From the NCBI RefSeq assembly GCF_900099675.1, contig NZ_FNDQ01000002.1, positions 62,001 to 126,000 of the forward strand: DNA of 64,000 nt, read 5' to 3'. The translations under genes were made by a program, and so were the position numbers. The stretch is from Myroides phaeus (lineage in GTDB: Bacteria; Bacteroidota; Bacteroidia; Flavobacteriales; Flavobacteriaceae). How positions within the stretch are numbered: the first letter of the stretch is position 1; each line of letters opens with the position of its first letter. Positions 37,184 to 47,471 of the stretch are shown here, piece after piece. The notes beneath the pieces are model-generated. The model had not been told where the DNA came from. It did not search any database and was given only the letters and a program-made list of their open reading frames with translations.

Positions 37184-38494
37184 ATGAGTAGTATAGTAGC
37201 CATAGTTGGTAGACCAAACGTAGGGAAGTCAACTTTTTTTAATCGTTTGATTCAAAGAAGAGATGCTATCGTAGATTCGGTTAGTGGTGTAACACGTGAT
37301 AGAAACTACGGCAAGTCAGAATGGAATGGACGTGAGTTTTCTGTTATTGATACAGGAGGATACGTAAAAGGTTCTGAGGATATTTTCGAAGGAGAAATTA
37401 GACGTCAGGTAAGTCTTGCAATTGACGAGGCAGACGTAATTATATTTGTAGTAGATGTGGAGCAAGGAATTACTCCAATGGATGAAGAAGTTGCACGTCT
37501 ATTACGTAAAGAAACAAAGCCTATTCTTGTTGCTGTAAACAAAGTTGATAGTGCTAAGCGTATGGATGATACTTTCGAATTCTACAATTTAGGATTAGGA
37601 GAAATTTATCCATTTGCAAGTATTAGTGGTAGTGGAACAGGAGATCTATTAGATGCTGTTGTAGAGGCATTACCAGTAGAAGAGGAAGTTGAAGTAGAAG
37701 AAGATGAGTTACCAAGATTTGCTGTGGTTGGAAGACCTAATGCTGGTAAGTCAAGTTTTATTAATGCTTTAATCGGGGAGGATAGATATATCGTTACAGA
37801 TATTGCTGGTACTACTCGTGATTCAATTGATACTCGTTTTACACAATTTGGTTTTGATTTTAATATTGTAGATACTGCAGGTATTAGAAGAAAAGCAAAA
37901 GTAAAAGAAGATTTAGAGTTTTATTCTGTTATGAGATCTGTACGTGCTATTGAGCATAGTGACGTTTGTATCTTAATGATTGATGCTACTCGTGGATTTG
38001 AAGGACAAGATCAAAGTATTTTTTGGTTAGCTGAGAAGAATAGAAAAGGAGTTGTTATTTTAGTGAATAAGTGGGATCTTATTGACAAGGATACAATGAC
38101 TGCCAAACAGTTTGAAGAGAAAATTCGCGAAGAGATTGCCCCATTTACAGATGTGCCAATTATTTTTACTTCTACAATTACAAAACAACGTTTATTAAAA
38201 GCGTTGGAAGCAGCTGTTGAGGTTTTTGAAAATAGAAAACAACGTATTTCTACTTCGAAATTTAACGAAGCGATGTTGCCAATTATTGAGCATACTCCAC
38301 CTCCAGCAATTAAAGGAAAGTATATCAAGATTAAATACTGTATGCAATTGCCTACAGATACGCCTCAGTTCGTATTTTTTGCTAACTTGCCTCAATATAT
38401 CAAAGATCCTTATAAGAGATATATTGAAAACAAGTTAAGAGAAATGTACAACTTTAGTGGTGTGCCAATCGATATTTATTTCCGTCAGAAATAA
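37184..38494 (+). CDS. der: GTPase Der (EngA)
   Basis: Der is an essential GTPase for 50S ribosome assembly. The 436-residue product has two GTPase domains in tandem, with G1 motifs G-R-P-N-V-G-K-S-T near 8 and G-R-P-N-A-G-K-S-S near 182, G3 D-T-G-G and D-T-A-G, and G4 N-K-V-D and N-K-W-D. A C-terminal KH-like domain ends with [11 protein letters not shown] terminator follows directly. Confidence 0.98.
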   Translation: MSSIVAIVGRPNVGKSTFFNRLIQRRDAIVDSVSGVTRDRNYGKSEWNGREFSVIDTGGYVKGSEDIFEGEIRRQVSLAIDEADVIIFVVDVEQGITPMDEEVARLLRKETKPILVAVNKVDSAKRMDDTFEFYNLGLGEIYPFASISGSGTGDLLDAVVEALPVEEEVEVEEDELPRFAVVGRPNAGKSSFINALIGEDRYIVTDIAGTTRDSIDTRFTQFGFDFNIVDTAGIRRKAKVKEDLEFYSVMRSVRAIEHSDVCILMIDATRGFEGQDQSIFWLAEKNRKGVVILVNKWDLIDKDTMTAKQFEEKIREEIAPFTDVPIIFTSTITKQRLLKALEAAVEVFENRKQRISTSKFNEAMLPIIEHTPPPAIKGKYIKIKYCMQLPTDTPQFVFFANLPQYIKDPYKRYIENKLREMYNFSGVPIDIYFRQK

Positions 38495-38520
38495 TAAGTT
38501 TCAACTTGAACAATATTCTA

Positions 38521-38556
38521 AGCGGTCTTTGTGTTAATACAAAGACCGCTTTTTTT
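38521..38556 (+). terminator. Terminator after der
   Basis: AGCGGTCTTTGT (38521-38532) pairs with ACAAAGACCGCT (38539-38550), followed by a T-run. The next ATG is at 38560, so the run almost touches it. Confidence 0.9.
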
Positions 38557-38559
38557 ATT

Positions 38560-41277
38560 ATGAAAAATATATTTTGTTTCCTGTTTATGCTTACATCTGT
38601 AAGTTTATTAGCTCAGAATACTACGTCTATTAAAGGGAGAGTAGTTGATTCGTTAAATAATCCTATTGAAGCCGTTACAATTTTCCTATCTAAGGAGAAG
38701 GATTCTACTTTGGTTGAATATACTGTAAGTGATTTAAAAGGCTATTTTGATTTGAAGTTTAATAAGGTGAATACGCCTGTTGTATTTAAAGCCTCAATGA
38801 TTGGCTTTTACGAGTTTTCTAGAACGTTTAAAGAAGGAATAGAGCAAGATATTGATCTGAAAAATATTATCTTAAAAGAGTATGGACAAAGTTTAGATGA
38901 GCTTGTAATTGTTGCTGAAGTACCACCAATTCGGATTAAGAAAGACACCTTAGAGTTTAATGCTTCTTCATTTAAGGTAAGACCAGATGCTAATTTAGAG
39001 GAACTATTAAAACAGTTACCTGGAGTTCAGATAGATGAGAATAAAAAAATTACAGTAAATGGAAAGGCTGTCAACGAAATACTAGTGAATGGGAAACCTT
39101 TTTTTAATGAAGATGGGCAGATTGCTCTTGAAAACTTACCATCTGAAATCATTAAAAAAGTACAAGTAACAGATAAAAAGTCTAAAAAAGAGCGTTTCAC
39201 AAAAGAAAGAAGCAAGACAAATGATGCGAGTATTAATATCACAATTGACGAGGATAAAAATAAAGGGTATTTTGGGCGAGTATCTGCAGGATATGGGTCA
39301 AATGATCGTTATGAAAGTGCTTTGTTCTTAAATAGCTTTAATAAGCGCCGACAAGTAAGCGTAGTAGGGTCTGCAAATAACATAAACGCAAGTGGTTTCT
39401 CTATGAATGAAGTCTTTGACAATATGCGCACTGGTAGGTCTTCAGGAGGTATTACAGAGTCAAGGATGCTTGGTATTAATTTTGTTGAGAATGTTTCGGA
39501 TAAGTTAAATGTAAACGGTAGTTATAATTATAATTTTGCTGAAGTAGAGAATTGGAATAAGTCTATAATTACGAAGTTTCTTCCTTCTGGAGAGTTTACG
39601 AATAATTCAAATTCATCAAGCAATAGTGGGACTGAAGGTCATAGAGGGAATGTGTCTGTAGATTATACAGGAGATAAAGATGCCTTTTATTTTAGTCCTA
39701 CTTTTAATAAAAGTCATAATTATTCAAATAGTATAAGCGATCAAGTATCTTTTGATGAAAAAGGAGAATTGTTGAATGAAAGCAATTCACGTTCTTATAC
39801 CGTAGGAGACTCTTATAATTTTGGAAGTTCTGCACGTTATATTAGAAACTTTAAAAAAACAGGGCAGTTTTTGAGTATTGAATTAACTAATTCTAATAGC
39901 AATAGCAACAATGATATTTTGTCTGAATCTGATACGAAGTTTTATCAATCAGAGAAAGAAGATGATGAGCGTAAACAATATCAAAAAAGCATTAATTCCT
40001 CAGATAATTATGGAATATCTGTAGAGTATAGTCAACCGATTACAGATTCATTGGTTGTGTCATTCGGTTCTAATTGGAATCGAAATCAATCTATTTCAGA
40101 TTTAAAGGTTTATGATTTTAGTGAACTTACTGGTGGGTATAGCGAATTAAATACATTACAGACAAATCATTATAATACAGTGCAAAATGAGGTCGTACCT
40201 TTTGTAAATTTAACTCTTGTTAAGAGTAAGTTTAATGCAAATTTAATGACGCGAACAAAGATTGTGAAGAATTCTGCAAATGCTTTATATAATGCTAAGA
40301 CGTATAGTTTAGATAAGTATTATATTGATCCTAATATTAATGCATTGTTTAATTATCAACTTAGTAAAAAGAACAATGTTTTTGGATTTTATAATTACAA
40401 TGTAACATATCAAAGTGCAGCTCAACTGTTAGATATTACAGATATTTCGAATCCCCTTAATACGTCCATAGGTAATCCTGATTTAAAACCAACGGGTACT
40501 CATAATATTAATATGAGTTATCGTTCGTATGATTTTCAAACTCGAGCAGGTTATACAATTTCGGCAAGTACAACAATTTATAATAATAGTATTGTAAGTG
40601 CTGTCGAGTATGACGAAGATAGAAAGGGTATATCTACTTTTAAAAATATATCAGGTAATTATCAATGGTCTGTTTCAGGTGATTGGTATCGAAGTAATAA
40701 GTGGGAAGAGCATAGTTTACGATATGGAGTAGGATTGCGTTTTAATCAATCAATAAGTAAAGGATATATAGATGGCGAAACTTACGATGCAACTTCAAAT
40801 GCTATTTCGCCAAGAGTCTATTTGACTTATGATTATGGTGATTTTCTTACTTTAAGACCTTCTTATACTTACAATCATTATTCGAGTAGTTATACTAACT
40901 TCTCTGTAGATAAAGCAAGTAATTTTACGCACAGGTTTAATTTGCAGACGACTTCTTATTGGCCAAAGAGTATTATTTTTGGAAATGATTTTGCATACAC
41001 TTATAATTCACAGATAGCTAAAGGGTTTAAACGAGATTTCTATATGTGGAATGTAAGTTTGGCTTATGAGTTTTTTAAAAAGAAATTTAGAGCAAAAGTA
41101 AAGGTGTATGATTTATTAAATCAAAATACTAGTTCAAGAAGAACAATTGATCCAATGCAAATCGTAGATTCAGAGAGTTTAGTATTAAAGAGATATGTAA
41201 TGTTTTCTTTGACTTATAAATTAAATGAATTTGCAGGAAAAGGAGGGATGCGTTCGATGCGCTCAATGAGAATGTAG
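38560..41277 (+). CDS. Outer-membrane beta-barrel protein, TonB-receptor-like
   Basis: The 905-residue product from ATG 38560 has a signal peptide (F-L-F-M-L-T-S-V-S-L-L-A-Q). A carboxypeptidase-regulatory-like domain follows (I-K-G-R-V-V-D-S-L-N-N-P-I-E-A-V). The plug-like region has L-L-K-Q-L-P-G-V-Q-I-D and A-V-N-E-I-L-V-N-G-K-P-F-F. A large beta-barrel follows. This fits the Bacteroidetes outer-membrane beta-barrel family related to TonB-dependent receptors. The C-terminus is G-G-M-R-S-M-R-S-M-R-M. A frame extended back to 38506 crosses the der terminator and is rejected. Its substrate is unknown. Confidence 0.85.
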   Translation: MKNIFCFLFMLTSVSLLAQNTTSIKGRVVDSLNNPIEAVTIFLSKEKDSTLVEYTVSDLKGYFDLKFNKVNTPVVFKASMIGFYEFSRTFKEGIEQDIDLKNIILKEYGQSLDELVIVAEVPPIRIKKDTLEFNASSFKVRPDANLEELLKQLPGVQIDENKKITVNGKAVNEILVNGKPFFNEDGQIALENLPSEIIKKVQVTDKKSKKERFTKERSKTNDASINITIDEDKNKGYFGRVSAGYGSNDRYESALFLNSFNKRRQVSVVGSANNINASGFSMNEVFDNMRTGRSSGGITESRMLGINFVENVSDKLNVNGSYNYNFAEVENWNKSIITKFLPSGEFTNNSNSSSNSGTEGHRGNVSVDYTGDKDAFYFSPTFNKSHNYSNSISDQVSFDEKGELLNESNSRSYTVGDSYNFGSSARYIRNFKKTGQFLSIELTNSNSNSNNDILSESDTKFYQSEKEDDERKQYQKSINSSDNYGISVEYSQPITDSLVVSFGSNWNRNQSISDLKVYDFSELTGGYSELNTLQTNHYNTVQNEVVPFVNLTLVKSKFNANLMTRTKIVKNSANALYNAKTYSLDKYYIDPNINALFNYQLSKKNNVFGFYNYNVTYQSAAQLLDITDISNPLNTSIGNPDLKPTGTHNINMSYRSYDFQTRAGYTISASTTIYNNSIVSAVEYDEDRKGISTFKNISGNYQWSVSGDWYRSNKWEEHSLRYGVGLRFNQSISKGYIDGETYDATSNAISPRVYLTYDYGDFLTLRPSYTYNHYSSSYTNFSVDKASNFTHRFNLQTTSYWPKSIIFGNDFAYTYNSQIAKGFKRDFYMWNVSLAYEFFKKKFRAKVKVYDLLNQNTSSRRTIDPMQIVDSESLVLKRYVMFSLTYKLNEFAGKGGMRSMRSMRM

Positions 41278-41294
41278 TGAAATGACAGATATAC

Positions 41295-41348
41295 AATATA
41301 TAAAACAACAAAGGGCAGATAATTCTGCCCTTTGTTGTTTTATATATT
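41295..41348. terminator. Long bidirectional terminator, perfect 25-bp inverted repeat
   Basis: The arms at 41295-41319 and 41324-41348 are exact complements around TAAT. It separates the convergent beta-barrel and TPM genes. Confidence 0.9.
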
Positions 41349-41360
41349 GTTTGTGTTAGG

Positions 41361-42200
41361 TTACCAGCTTCCGCTTGATCCTCCACCAGAGAATCCTCCT
41401 CCGCCAAAACCCCCGAAGCCACCGCCGCCTCCACCGCCGAAGCTACCTCCGCCACCGAAGCCACCGCCCCAGTTACTTCCGCCACTACGTCGGCCCATAT
41501 TACTTAATATGATAATATCAGCTAAGTCACTTCCAAAGCTTCTTTTCCCACGACCGCCACCGCCATTTCCTCCCCCATTATTTTTACTGAATATAATGGT
41601 TAAGAATATGATAATGATGATTAAAAATAAACAGCCCAATCCTCCAACTTCGTTATCACCTTCTAACCGAGTAGGATTGTCATTAGTATATGTTCCTAAT
41701 AGCATCTCACTTACTCCATCAACGGCTTCATTGATACCTCCGTAGTAATCTCCAGCTTTAAAATTGGGAATTACTCTACTTCTAATAAGGTCTCCTCCTT
41801 GACCTGCAGTAATTTTCTCTTCTGCTCCATAACCGGGGTAAATACCTATTTGGCGATCTTTTACTGCCATTAGAATAACTACCCCATTATCTTTTCCTTT
41901 TTGACCAACTCCCCATTCATGTCCCCAACGAGGACCAAGTAAACCTATGTTTTCTCCTTGTAGAGATGGGATGACAATAACAAGAATCTGTGTTGAGGTT
42001 TCATTGCTATAATCAATTAGTTTTCGCTCAAGTTGCTTTCTTTGTCCTCCATCTAATAAATTAGCATAGTCATAGACTAAAGTTTGTTCAGAGCGAGAAG
42101 GCTTAGCAGGGATATCAAATTGAGCATAGTTTACTTGCGATAGTAATAGGAATACTGCCGTAAAAAAGAAATGATATACTTTTTTTGTTAGTTGCATCAT
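41361..42200 (-). CDS. TPM-domain (YgcG-like) protein with Gly-rich tail
   Basis: The 279-residue product has a signal peptide (Y-A-Q near 26), a TPM domain (about 37-165, with V-Y-D-Y-A-N-L-L and G-I-Y-P-G-Y-G-A-E-E), and one membrane helix near 188-204 (L-G-C-L-F-L-I-I-I-I-I-F-L-T-I-I-F). A Gly- and Ser-rich tail ends G-S-S-G-S-W. TPM proteins occur with LemA across bacteria; a few act as phosphatases or in photosystem repair, but most are uncharacterised. It is the last gene of the minus-strand operon. Confidence 0.88.
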   Translation of the reverse strand: MMQLTKKVYHFFFTAVFLLLSQVNYAQFDIPAKPSRSEQTLVYDYANLLDGGQRKQLERKLIDYSNETSTQILVIVIPSLQGENIGLLGPRWGHEWGVGQKGKDNGVVILMAVKDRQIGIYPGYGAEEKITAGQGGDLIRSRVIPNFKAGDYYGGINEAVDGVSEMLLGTYTNDNPTRLEGDNEVGGLGCLFLIIIIIFLTIIFSKNNGGGNGGGGRGKRSFGSDLADIIILSNMGRRSGGSNWGGGFGGGGSFGGGGGGGFGGFGGGGFSGGGSSGSW

Positions 42201-42205
42201 AAGTG

Positions 42206-42646
42206 CTATGCTTTTGAAATTTCGTTTGGTAATTCGTTTTTGTTATCTCCTTGTGAAGGGAAATACACTTTTAATTTACTACCTGCTTTAAGGATGCCGT
42301 ATATAAGTCCTTGTTTATACAATCCCTGTTTAAAGTGATTAATAACAAGTTCTTTAGTTCCTTCCCAAAAGTTTTCGTTTTTGACTTTCTCGTCTATTGC
42401 TTTATCCCCTAAGATTACGAAAGCTTTTGAGTTGATACAGATATAAAACAAAACAGCATTTTGTTGTGATGTTTTATTCATGTCTAATTCAAAAAATACT
42501 TCCTGCGCTCTTTGCATAGCTTCTTTTGTAGTAGAAGTTTCTATGTGAACTCTTATTTCGCCTGAAGTATTTTTCTCTGCTTGTTCGATAGCTTTTATGA
42601 TTTCATTTTCATCATCAGTAGATAAAAAATCAGAGATCGTAGCCAT
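42206..42646 (-). CDS. TPM-domain protein, short form
   Basis: The 146-residue product lacks a signal peptide and contains one TPM domain, seen from E-N-T-S-G-E-I-R-V-H-I-E near 26-37 and A-V-L-F-Y-I-C-I-N-S-K-A-F near 65. It lies between lemA (2 bases upstream) and the larger TPM gene (5 bases downstream), so the three are translationally packed and probably work together at the inner membrane. Function unknown. Confidence 0.85.
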   Translation of the reverse strand: MATISDFLSTDDENEIIKAIEQAEKNTSGEIRVHIETSTTKEAMQRAQEVFFELDMNKTSQQNAVLFYICINSKAFVILGDKAIDEKVKNENFWEGTKELVINHFKQGLYKQGLIYGILKAGSKLKVYFPSQGDNKNELPNEISKA

Positions 42647-42648
42647 AA

Positions 42649-43245
42649 TTAAAATTCAAAGTTAACTTCTACTGGTTTTTCAGCACCTTCAACAGCATTA
42701 AAGAAAGATTTTTCTTTATAGCCAAACATACCTGCAAAAACAGAATTAGGGAATCTTAATACGTAATTATTGTAATTCATTACTGCATCGTTAAAACGTA
42801 TTCTTTGTGTTTGAATAGTGTTTTCTGTACTTGCAATTTCATCTTGTAATTTCAAAAAGTTAGTATTTGATTTTAATTCAGGATAGTTTTCAGAAACAAC
42901 TAATAACTTTGAAAGACTTGAAGATAACTGACTTTGTGCTTTATTAAATTGCTCAAAGTTTTCAGGAGTCATATTTGTTGGGTCAATAGTTACTTTAGTA
43001 GCATTTGCACGAGCATTGATAACGCTTTCTAAAGTGCTTTTTTCAAAATTAGCTGCCCCTTGTACAGTTTTTACAAGGTTCCCGATAAGGTCGTTTCTTC
43101 TTTGGTAAGCTGTTTGAACATCAGCCCATTGTTTTTGTTCTGTTTGTGTTAATTCTAAAGCGTTGTTTTTGATACCAACTCCATAACTAAATAGACCGAT
43201 AAAGATTACAACTAATACGACGATAGGTACTAAAGCTTTTTTCAT
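42649..43245 (-). CDS. LemA family protein
   Basis: The 198-residue product starts with an inner-membrane helix (L-V-P-I-V-V-L-V-V-I-F-I-G-L-F). The LemA helical domain follows, with V-Q-T-A-Y-Q-R-R-N-D-L-I-G-N-L-V near 47-62, R-A-N-A-T-K, Y-P-E-L-K-S-N near 119, and R-F-N-D-A-V-M-N-Y-N near 145. LemA is a widespread envelope protein of unsettled role, usually beside TPM genes as here. Confidence 0.93.
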   Translation of the reverse strand: MKKALVPIVVLVVIFIGLFSYGVGIKNNALELTQTEQKQWADVQTAYQRRNDLIGNLVKTVQGAANFEKSTLESVINARANATKVTIDPTNMTPENFEQFNKAQSQLSSSLSKLLVVSENYPELKSNTNFLKLQDEIASTENTIQTQRIRFNDAVMNYNNYVLRFPNSVFAGMFGYKEKSFFNAVEGAEKPVEVNFEF

Positions 43246-43258
43246 TTGTTTTTACTGT

Positions 43259-43588
43259 TTAAAGTTCATTTTTAATATTAATAAGGGCATTCTTAATTCC
43301 CTCTAGCTTTTTTATAATTTCGAAATTGTCTGCAATTTCTTTTGGTTTGCTTTTAAGGTAATCTTTTGCACCATCAAGAGTAAATCCTCTTTCTTTCACA
43401 AGGTGATAGATTAATTGTAAGTTCTCAACATCTTGAGGAGTGAACATACGGTTTCCCTTAGCATTTTTCTTTGGCTTGATTATATCAAATTCTTTTTCCC
43501 AAAAGCGCAATAAGGAAGCATTTACATTAAAAGCTTTTGCAAGCTCTCCAATGCTGTAATAACGTTTGTCAGGTAAATTTAATTCCAT
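43259..43588 (-). CDS. MerR-family transcriptional regulator
   Basis: The 109-residue product has a MerR-type winged helix: Y-Y-S-I-G-E-L-A-K-A-F-N-V-N-A-S-L-L-R-F-W-E-K-E-F near 10-35. It lacks a long effector domain and ends in a short helix, so it may act as a small dimer or sense something through partners. It overlaps the stop of the M23 peptidase gene by one base and lies upstream of lemA, so it may regulate the operon. Confidence 0.9.
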   Translation of the reverse strand: MELNLPDKRYYSIGELAKAFNVNASLLRFWEKEFDIIKPKKNAKGNRMFTPQDVENLQLIYHLVKERGFTLDGAKDYLKSKPKEIADNFEIIKKLEGIKNALINIKNEL

Positions 43589-44565
43589 TAGTCAAGTGAT
43601 TGATTTTCTTGGTTAGCCTCTTGTGCCATAAGCTCAAATTCTTTAGCCGAAATTTCGCCATAATAGTAATTAAGAGGGTTTACTACATTTCCTAAATAAT
43701 GTACTTCATAGTGTAAGTGTGGTCCTGAACTACGACCACTACTACCTACATATCCGATTATGTCTCCACGTTTCACGGTTTGTCCTGCTCTTGCATTGTA
43801 TTTGCTTAAGTGGGCATATCTTGTCAAGTATCCATAACCGTGGTCTATTTCAATAAGATTACCATATCCTGATAATTCATTATTTGCTCTAATTATTTTT
43901 CCATTTCCTGTTGCGAAAATAGGAGTGCCTATTTCTGCAGAAAAATCCATACCAGCGTGGAATTTTTTAATCTTTGTAAAAGGGTCACTTCGGTATCCAT
44001 AACCTGAAGCCATTCTTTTCAAATCTTCATTTTTTACAGGTTGAATTGCAGGAATTGAAGCGAGAAATTCTTCTTTCTTTTTAGCTAACTCAATGATGTC
44101 ATCTAACGATTCAGATTGAATTGCAACTTGTTTTGTTAGTTGATCAATCTTCATATTTGTTTCTGTTAAGAGTTTTTCATTATTTAAGCCAACAAAAGAA
44201 CGATATCTGTTTATTCCTCCTAAGCCCGATTTTCGTTGTTCTTCAGGAATTGGTGAAGTATTAAAATAAGCCCGATAAATATCGTTGTCTCTAACTTCTA
44301 ATTCATCAAGAACTTCAGCTACAAGGTCTAATTTTTTATTTAGTAAAACATAATTTGTTTTAAACTCAGCAAGTTCTCTTTCTTGTTTTTTTTCTTTAGG
44401 CGTTTGTAATATGTTTGTGTTGATCATGACAAAAAGGCCTAAAACACCAAAAATAGCTGCAGACAAGATAAATAAGAAAATATTACTTATTTGTTTAAAC
44501 TTTTTTGGGCGTATTTTTAGGAACGCTAATTTTTCGGGGTCGTAATAATATTTTACCTTAGCCAT
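43588..44565 (-). CDS. M23-family zinc metallopeptidase with membrane anchor
   Basis: The 325-residue product has a cytoplasmic N-terminus, one membrane helix (about 27-49), a coiled-coil periplasmic stretch (about 55-165), then an M23 (LytM-like) domain (about 185-300) with F-H-A-G-M-D-F near 202-208, Y-G-N-L-I-E-I-D-H-G-Y-G near 233, and H-L-H-Y-E-V-H near 282-288. The zinc ligands His and Asp are present, so it could cleave peptidoglycan cross-links. It is the first gene of the five-gene minus-strand operon. Confidence 0.92.
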   Translation of the reverse strand: MAKVKYYYDPEKLAFLKIRPKKFKQISNIFLFILSAAIFGVLGLFVMINTNILQTPKEKKQERELAEFKTNYVLLNKKLDLVAEVLDELEVRDNDIYRAYFNTSPIPEEQRKSGLGGINRYRSFVGLNNEKLLTETNMKIDQLTKQVAIQSESLDDIIELAKKKEEFLASIPAIQPVKNEDLKRMASGYGYRSDPFTKIKKFHAGMDFSAEIGTPIFATGNGKIIRANNELSGYGNLIEIDHGYGYLTRYAHLSKYNARAGQTVKRGDIIGYVGSSGRSSGPHLHYEVHYLGNVVNPLNYYYGEISAKEFELMAQEANQENQSLD

Positions 44566-44580
44566 ATTTTAAAAAAACAC

Positions 44581-44588
44581 TATTTTTG
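44581..44588 (+). promoter_or_regulatory. Possible alaS promoter -7 box
   Basis: TATTTTTG matches TAnnTTTG, with a weak TTAG at 19-bp spacing. It would leave an untranslated leader of about 190 nt before alaS, within which I see only a GTTAGCTAAC palindrome near 44624. Confidence 0.45.
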
Positions 44589-44785
44589 CACTAAAATTTT
44601 TTAATCCTTTAGTTTTTAAAAGTCGTTAGCTAACAAATTTAAAAAATGTTTTTGGTTTATTGATGTTTTAAGGCAACAAGGATAGATAAAAGAAAAAGGT
44701 TATTCACTAATTTACAAAATGTTTAACAAGTATAAGAATAGCTTTATATTAACAATAGAATAGATAAATTTAGTTTCCATAGGAT

Positions 44786-47413
44786 ATGAAATCACAAGAA
44801 ATTCGTCAGAAGTTTTTAAGCTTTTTTGAAGAAAGAGAACATTTAATTGTTCCTTCTGCTCCGATCGTTTTGAAAGACGATCCAACTTTAATGTTTAATA
44901 ACTCTGGGATGGCCCAGTTTAAAGAATATTTCTTAGGGAACGCCAAGCCAAAAAGTAATCGTATTGCTGATACTCAAAAGTGTTTACGTGTATCAGGAAA
45001 ACACAATGACTTAGAAGAGGTAGGTATTGATACTTATCACCATACAATGTTTGAGATGTTAGGGAATTGGAGTTTTGGTGATTATTTCAAGAAAGAAGCT
45101 ATTAATTGGGCTTGGGAATTGCTGACAGAGGTTTATAAGATACCCAAAGATATTCTTTATGTTACGGTGTTTGAAGGTAGCAAAGAAGAGAATGTTCCAT
45201 TTGATCAAGAAGCTTATGATATTTGGAAAGGATTAATTTCTGAAGATAGAATTCTTTTGGGTAACAAGAAAGATAATTTCTGGGAAATGGGAGATCAAGG
45301 GCCATGTGGACCATGTTCTGAAATTCATGTAGATATTCGTTCAGCTGAAGAGAAAGCAAAAATAGCAGGTAAAGATTTAGTAAATGCAGACCATCCTCAA
45401 GTAGTTGAGATTTGGAATAATGTATTTATGGAGTTTAATCGTAAAGCAGATGGTTCTTTAGAGAAATTACCAGCACAACATGTGGATACAGGTATGGGGT
45501 TTGAACGTCTTTGTATGGTTTTACAAGGAGTTCAATCAAATTATGACACAGATGTGTTTACGCCACTAATTGCTAAGGTTTCTGAATTAACTGGAGCTAA
45601 ATACACTATAAAGGCTGCTAATGAGGAAGAAGATAAGGTAAATATTGCGATTCGTGTTATTGTTGACCACGTAAGAGCAGTTGCTTTTGCTATTGCAGAT
45701 GGGCAGTTGCCGTCAAACAATGGTGCAGGATATGTAATTCGTCGTATTTTACGTCGTGCTATTCGTTATGCATTTACTTTCTTAAATAAGAAAGAACCAT
45801 TTATTTACCAATTAGTTGATGTGTTGAGTACTCAAATGGGAGATTTCTTCCCTGAGATTACAAGCCAAAGAGACTTAGTTAAGAATGTGATTAAAGAAGA
45901 AGAAGCTTCTTTCTTAAGAACATTAGAACAAGGATTACATTTATTAGATAATGTAATTGCACAAACTGAGGGTAAAGTTGTTTCTGGAGCTAAAGCTTTT
46001 GAGTTATATGATACTTTTGGTTTTCCAATTGACTTAACAGCGTTAATTTTACGTGAAAAAGGTTTAGAACTAGATGAAGCTGGTTTTGATGCTGCAATGG
46101 CAGAACAAAAGAATCGTTCTCGTGCTGCTTCAGAAGTATCTACAGATGACTGGACAATGTTAGTGTCTGGAAATGTTGAGCAATTCGTTGGATATGATCA
46201 ATTAGAGAATGATGTTAAGATTACTCGTTATAGAAAAATTGATAGTAAAAAAGATGGTAAGTTATTCCAAATCATATTAGATGCTACTCCATTCTATCCA
46301 GAAGGAGGAGGACAGGTAGGTGACTGTGGAGTTTTAGTTTCAGCTAATGAAACTATTAAAGTGATTGACACGAAAAAAGAGAATAACTTAATTCTACATA
46401 TAGTAAAAGAATTACCAAGTAATGTAAATGCAAGTTTAGTAGCAAAAGTTGATGTAGAGGCAAGAAAGCTTTCAATGGCAAATCACTCTGCAACGCACTT
46501 GTTACACCAGGCATTGCGTACAATATTAGGTACTCACGTTGAGCAAAAAGGTTCGTTAGTATCTCCTTCTCATTTGCGTTTTGACTTTTCACACTTCGCT
46601 AAAGTTACAGATGAAGAGTTACAACAAATTGAAGATTTTGTAAATGATCGCATTCATGAGCAGTTGCCTTTAGTTGAACGTAGAAGTATTCCTATGGCTC
46701 AAGCTATTGCAGAAGGAGCTATGGCATTATTTGGAGAGAAATATGGAGATGAGGTTCGTGCCATTCGTTTTGGAGATAGTATGGAATTATGTGGAGGAAC
46801 ACACGTAAATAATACAGCAGATATTTGGCAGTTTAAAATTGTTAGTGAAGGAGCTGTTGCAGCGGGTATTCGTCGTATTGAAGCTATAACTAATAAGGCA
46901 GCACGTAATTTCTATACAGAACAAGAAGATACGTTAAAAGAGCTTAAAATAGTTTTAAAGAATCCACAAGATACTTTGAAAGCAGTAGTTTCTTTGCAAG
47001 ATGAAAATGCTAAGTTGAAAAAGCAAGTAGAGCAATTGCTGAGAGAGAAAGCTAAAAACCTTAAAGGAGAATTGAAAGGGCAAATTGAAGAAGTAGATGG
47101 AGTTTCTTTCTTAGCTGTTGAGGTAGATTTAGATGCATCTGGAGCAAAAGATTTAGCTTATGAGCTAGGTAATGAATTCACTAATCTGTTTGTGTTATTT
47201 GGAAGTGTTAGCAATGATAAACCAATGTTGACTTGCTACGTTTCAAAAGAGATTGTAGAAACAAAAGGATTAAATGCTGGTCAAATAGTACGCGAACTTG
47301 GTAAGTATATCCAAGGTGGTGGTGGTGGTCAAGCCTTCTTTGCTACTGCGGGTGGTAAGAATCCAGCAGGAATAGCTGAAGCTGTTTTACATGCTAAAGA
47401 TTATTTAAAATAA
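44786..47413 (+). CDS. alaS: Alanyl-tRNA synthetase
   Basis: AlaS charges tRNA-Ala and removes mischarged Ser and Gly. The 875-residue product has the class II core (F-F-E-E-R-E-H near 12-18, [13 protein letters not shown] near 34-46), the editing-site motif H-S-A-T-H-L-L-H near 569-576 and C-G-G-T-H near 670-674 with zinc-binding residues. The C-terminal DHHA1-like domain ends with [14 protein letters not shown] near 849-862. A terminator follows at 47421-47451. Confidence 0.98.
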   Translation: MKSQEIRQKFLSFFEEREHLIVPSAPIVLKDDPTLMFNNSGMAQFKEYFLGNAKPKSNRIADTQKCLRVSGKHNDLEEVGIDTYHHTMFEMLGNWSFGDYFKKEAINWAWELLTEVYKIPKDILYVTVFEGSKEENVPFDQEAYDIWKGLISEDRILLGNKKDNFWEMGDQGPCGPCSEIHVDIRSAEEKAKIAGKDLVNADHPQVVEIWNNVFMEFNRKADGSLEKLPAQHVDTGMGFERLCMVLQGVQSNYDTDVFTPLIAKVSELTGAKYTIKAANEEEDKVNIAIRVIVDHVRAVAFAIADGQLPSNNGAGYVIRRILRRAIRYAFTFLNKKEPFIYQLVDVLSTQMGDFFPEITSQRDLVKNVIKEEEASFLRTLEQGLHLLDNVIAQTEGKVVSGAKAFELYDTFGFPIDLTALILREKGLELDEAGFDAAMAEQKNRSRAASEVSTDDWTMLVSGNVEQFVGYDQLENDVKITRYRKIDSKKDGKLFQIILDATPFYPEGGGQVGDCGVLVSANETIKVIDTKKENNLILHIVKELPSNVNASLVAKVDVEARKLSMANHSATHLLHQALRTILGTHVEQKGSLVSPSHLRFDFSHFAKVTDEELQQIEDFVNDRIHEQLPLVERRSIPMAQAIAEGAMALFGEKYGDEVRAIRFGDSMELCGGTHVNNTADIWQFKIVSEGAVAAGIRRIEAITNKAARNFYTEQEDTLKELKIVLKNPQDTLKAVVSLQDENAKLKKQVEQLLREKAKNLKGELKGQIEEVDGVSFLAVEVDLDASGAKDLAYELGNEFTNLFVLFGSVSNDKPMLTCYVSKEIVETKGLNAGQIVRELGKYIQGGGGGQAFFATAGGKNPAGIAEAVLHAKDYLK

Positions 47414-47420
47414 AAACTAA

Positions 47421-47451
47421 AAAAAAAGATTCTCACTGAGAATCTTTTTTT
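47421..47451 (+). terminator. Terminator after alaS
   Basis: GATTCTC (47428-47434) pairs with GAGAATC (47438-47444), with A-run and T-run flanks. Confidence 0.85.
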
Positions 47452-47471
47452 ATACTTAATTATTTCGATTT

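Noticed and set aside
38506-38559. N-terminal extension of the beta-barrel protein back to 38506
   Set aside because: It would run through the der terminator hairpin, and the signal peptide begins at 38560.
41332-41745. Plus-strand frame rich in proline
   Set aside because: It is the mirror of the Gly-rich tail of the TPM gene on the minus strand.
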